DNA from: Sphingobacterium spiritivorum
GTDB lineage: Bacteria > Bacteroidota > Bacteroidia > Sphingobacteriales > Sphingobacteriaceae
Assembly: GCF_016724845.1 (NCBI RefSeq)
Contig: NZ_CP068082.1
Location: 3,162,001 to 3,226,000 of the forward strand
DNA: 64,000 nt
Direction of reading: 5' to 3'
In this document: piece by piece, positions 61,920 through 64,000 of the stretch
Layout: every line of letters begins with the position of its first letter
Numbering within the stretch: position 1 is the stretch's first letter
Notes under the pieces: generated by a model
Database searches by the model: none
Told to the model about the DNA's origin: nothing
Seen by the model: only the letters and a program-made list of their open reading frames with translations
Position numbers and translations under genes: made by a program

Positions 61920-62642
61920 ATGCTGAAGAAAATAAAATCAATACTGTTTGTCGTGACCGTAATTTTTACAACTGATGCGAATGCTCAAATGTCAGAAAGT
62001 CAAAACCTGAATGCACAGCAGCAGGCGTATATTGGCATTGCAGCATTAGCAGGAAAAGGCGAGCTTTCAAAGTTAAAAACACAGTTAAACAAAGGACTTG
62101 ATGCCGGATTGACTGTCAATCAGATCAGGGAAGTACTTATACACGTCTATGCTTATGCCGGATTTCCCCGGAGTCTCAGAGGTTTACAAACCTTTATGGC
62201 GGTGGTGGATGAGCGTAAGGCAAAAGGGATTGAAGATATATCAGGGACTGAGGCATCACCTATAGCAGATCAGCAGCCTAAGTACGATAGAGGAAAAGCT
62301 ATACTGGAAGAGCTGAGCGGTATCACTGAAAGCGGGCCAAAAACCGGATATGCTGCATTTGCCCCTCCTATAGAGATCTTTCTGAAAGAACATCTCTTTG
62401 CCGATATTTTTGAACGGGATGTGCTGACGTATAAAGAACGGGAACTGATAACCGTGTCCGTACTTAGCGGTATCGGTGGAGTCGAGCCCATGTTACGTTC
62501 TCATTTTAATCTGTGTCTGAATGTGGGATTAACACCTGATCAGTTGCAGCAGTTTGTAGGTGTTATCAAATCCACTGTCGGCAGCAAAGAAGCAAAAGCA
62601 GTACAGCATGTTCTGAACGAGGTATTGAACAGTAAGAAGTAG
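61920..62642 (+). CDS. Exported double carboxymuconolactone decarboxylase-like protein
   Basis: A 240-residue exported protein, with signal peptide MLKKIKSILFVVTVIFTTDANAQ. Two AhpD-like CMD domains follow: the first is at LNAQQQAYIGIAALAGKGEL to IREVLIHVYAYAGFPRSLRG, the second at RDVLTYKERELITVSVLSGI to GVEPMLRSHFNLCLNVGLT. Neither contains the CxxC of redox-active AhpD, so a decarboxylase or isomerase-like role is likelier. ATG 61920 is chosen over one 21 nt upstream because the signal peptide then has a normal start. Confidence 0.82.
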   Translation: MLKKIKSILFVVTVIFTTDANAQMSESQNLNAQQQAYIGIAALAGKGELSKLKTQLNKGLDAGLTVNQIREVLIHVYAYAGFPRSLRGLQTFMAVVDERKAKGIEDISGTEASPIADQQPKYDRGKAILEELSGITESGPKTGYAAFAPPIEIFLKEHLFADIFERDVLTYKERELITVSVLSGIGGVEPMLRSHFNLCLNVGLTPDQLQQFVGVIKSTVGSKEAKAVQHVLNEVLNSKK

Positions 62643-62662
62643 AATCTAACAATATTCAAAAG

Positions 62663-63727
62663 ATGAAAAAATTATCATTAATAGTCGCATTTGCGATGTC
62701 AATAGCGGAAACAGCTAATGTGAATGCACAAACTAAACAAAAAGAACAGGATAAAAATCCTTACACTCTGGTATATGACGGAGCTATTATTAAAAATGAA
62801 AAAGGAAAAGTAAATATCCATCCTGTCACATATAAATTAAATGGGATTGATATCGCTGCCAATGTGTATACACCTGCTGATTACGATGCTGCAAAGAAAT
62901 ACCCGGCCATCGTGGTCGCACATCCTAATGGCGGTATAAAGGAACAGACAGCCGGGCTGTATGCCCAGCGTCTGGCTGAAGCAGGTTATATAACCCTTGC
63001 TGCGGATGCAGCTTATCAGGGCGCAAGTGGCGGAGAGCCTCGTCATACAGACAATCCTGCATTCCGTACAGAAGATATTCACGGTATGGCTGATTTTATC
63101 AGTCAGTATGCAGGGGTAGATGAGAGTCGTGTAGGTGCTTTAGGTATCTGTGGCGGGGGTGGTTACACCCTTAAAGCTGCTCAATCTGACAAAAGACTTA
63201 AAGCAATTGCTACGCTAAGTATGTTTAATTCAGGAGAGGTAAGACGCAATGGTTTCCAGAACTCTCAGATAAACACGATCCAGGAGCGTCTTCAAAAAGC
63301 ATCGGATGCGCGTAGACAGGAAGCCGAAGGTAGGGAGATCCTTTATTCAGGCGTAGCAAGTGTAACAGACGACGAAATAGCCAAAACTCCGGCAGGCTTG
63401 TATCAGGATGGATTTGTTTATTATTACAGGACTCATGCACATCCCAATTCAACTTTCCTGTATACCACTAGTAGTTTACTTGACTTAATGACCTGGGATG
63501 CTACTAATCAGATTGAATTGATAGATCAGCCTTTGTTAATGATGGCCGGAAGCAAAGCCGATACAAAGTATATGACTGATGAGGCATTCCCCAAAGCAAT
63601 CAATGCACGCAACAAGGAGTTATTTTTGATTGACGGAGCCAGTCATATTGAGACCTATTGGAAGCCTGAATATGTAAAGCAGGCAGTTCATAAACTGGAT
63701 AGTTTTTTTAAAGAATATCTGAAATAA
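62663..63727 (+). CDS. Exported dienelactone-hydrolase-like alpha/beta hydrolase
   Basis: A 354-residue exported enzyme; the signal peptide ends NVNAQ. The nucleophile is a cysteine: C163 in GALGICGGGGYTLKAA, as in dienelactone hydrolases. The acid is probably the Asp in MMAGSKADTKYM and the base the His in DGASHIETYWKPEY. HPNGGIKEQTAGLYAQRLAE is the oxyanion loop region. By family, it would hydrolyse a lactone or ester of an aromatic-degradation-like product. It lies 20 nt behind the CMD gene, strengthening the idea of one pathway. Confidence 0.85.
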   Translation: MKKLSLIVAFAMSIAETANVNAQTKQKEQDKNPYTLVYDGAIIKNEKGKVNIHPVTYKLNGIDIAANVYTPADYDAAKKYPAIVVAHPNGGIKEQTAGLYAQRLAEAGYITLAADAAYQGASGGEPRHTDNPAFRTEDIHGMADFISQYAGVDESRVGALGICGGGGYTLKAAQSDKRLKAIATLSMFNSGEVRRNGFQNSQINTIQERLQKASDARRQEAEGREILYSGVASVTDDEIAKTPAGLYQDGFVYYYRTHAHPNSTFLYTTSSLLDLMTWDATNQIELIDQPLLMMAGSKADTKYMTDEAFPKAINARNKELFLIDGASHIETYWKPEYVKQAVHKLDSFFKEYLK

Positions 63728-63875
63728 ATAACGACGTAAATGACCTTTCCCAATACCGGGATTAGTAATGCGTATATTGTACTATCTGTAATCGCAACAA
63801 AGGTTAGCCGGTTAGCATCTTCAAAAATTCTATAAAGTTCATCTTACACATTTTAATACTTAATATCCATTCACA

Positions 63876-64000
63876 ATGACATACATAAAAGTAATTTCTC
63901 CTTTGATAATCGCTTCCATGCTGGTTGCATGTGAAGGCAATACTCAATCTGTTGAAAATAAAACCTCGGAAATGAATAACCAGATCTTTGAAAAGGGCGA
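63876..64000 (+). CDS. Lipoprotein cut by the window end, probably a cupin
   Basis: The first 41 residues are visible: the type II signal MTYIKVISPLIIASMLVAC, then EGNTQSVENKTSEMNN and QIFEKG at the window edge. QIFxKG with this gene order (CMD, hydrolase, then this) is the usual opening of exported cupins (IFPKGxKAPxxYFTG in relatives), but the cupin domain lies outside the window. The start ATG has no competing upstream frame. Confidence 0.6.
   Translation, partial: MTYIKVISPLIIASMLVACEGNTQSVENKTSEMNNQIFEKG

Overview
The window is a chromosomal stretch from a member of the Bacteroidota, most like the Sphingobacteriaceae (Sphingobacterium or Pedobacter type; the family is inferred, not measured). 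The DNA is moderately AT-rich, Shine-Dalgarno sequences are weak, and many genes are preceded by the Bacteroidota -7 box TAnnTTTG, sometimes with TTTG or TTG about 19 nt upstream. The gene content fits: a TonB-dependent receptor, DUF1080 and DUF4476 proteins, a 7TMR-DISM kinase, BlaI/M56 pairs, and an ATP synthase operon without the beta and epsilon genes.

Layout. 1-8.1 kb: AraC regulator with a VOC protein, SH3 and DUF695 proteins, an MFS transporter, a His-rich protein, a thioredoxin-fold protein without CxxC, a GNAT and a lipoprotein. 8.2-14.5 kb: a BlaI-type repressor with an M56 antirepressor carrying a repeated tail, a cupin, a degenerate imelysin and a PIF1-like helicase. 14.5-20.4 kb: ATP synthase operon (atpZ, small membrane gene, atpB-E-F-H-A-G). 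20.4-25.3 kb: fabH, clpS, TonB-dependent receptor, DUF1080 protein. 25.4-27.9 kb: accessory patch of small secreted or membrane proteins, a lipoprotein gene frameshifted at a poly-A tract and an IS200-type transposase relic. 28-31.4 kb: DISM kinase, NarL regulator and a HAD phosphatase. 31.5-36.2 kb: two-component pair packed tightly with a TPR protein and hemE, then hemJ and a DUF4476 protein. 36.2-38.2 kb: succinate-semialdehyde dehydrogenase and a DCC thiol oxidoreductase. 38.3-45.9 kb: OmpR-type two-component system plus a CzcCBA/CusCBA-like metal efflux operon. 46-49.2 kb: ribBA, LptF/G-type permease, START-like protein. 49.5 kb: a CAT-anticodon tRNA.

The most interesting region is 49.7-57.6 kb (minus strand), a complete ribosomally synthesised peptide (RiPP) locus of the grasp-with-spasm type. 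Three precursor peptides share a leader, a Gly-Gly cleavage site and a conserved core motif. They are followed by an ATP-grasp ligase, a 65-residue protein translationally coupled on both sides, a SPASM-domain protein with no radical-SAM CxxxCxxC motif, and a full export machine (C39-peptidase ABC transporter, HlyD adaptor, TolC). The proposed logic is: the ATP-grasp and SPASM proteins modify the core, the C39 domain cuts after GG, and the ABC-HlyD-TolC channel exports the product. The first two precursors each carry a 7-bp/7-nt hairpin about 30 nt before the start codon, and one base pair of the stem covaries.

58.4-64 kb holds a divergent AraC regulator and a rightward run of exported or lipoprotein enzymes (alpha/beta hydrolase, flavodoxin, NTF2-like, double carboxymuconolactone decarboxylase, dienelactone-hydrolase-like, and a lipoprotein cut by the window edge).
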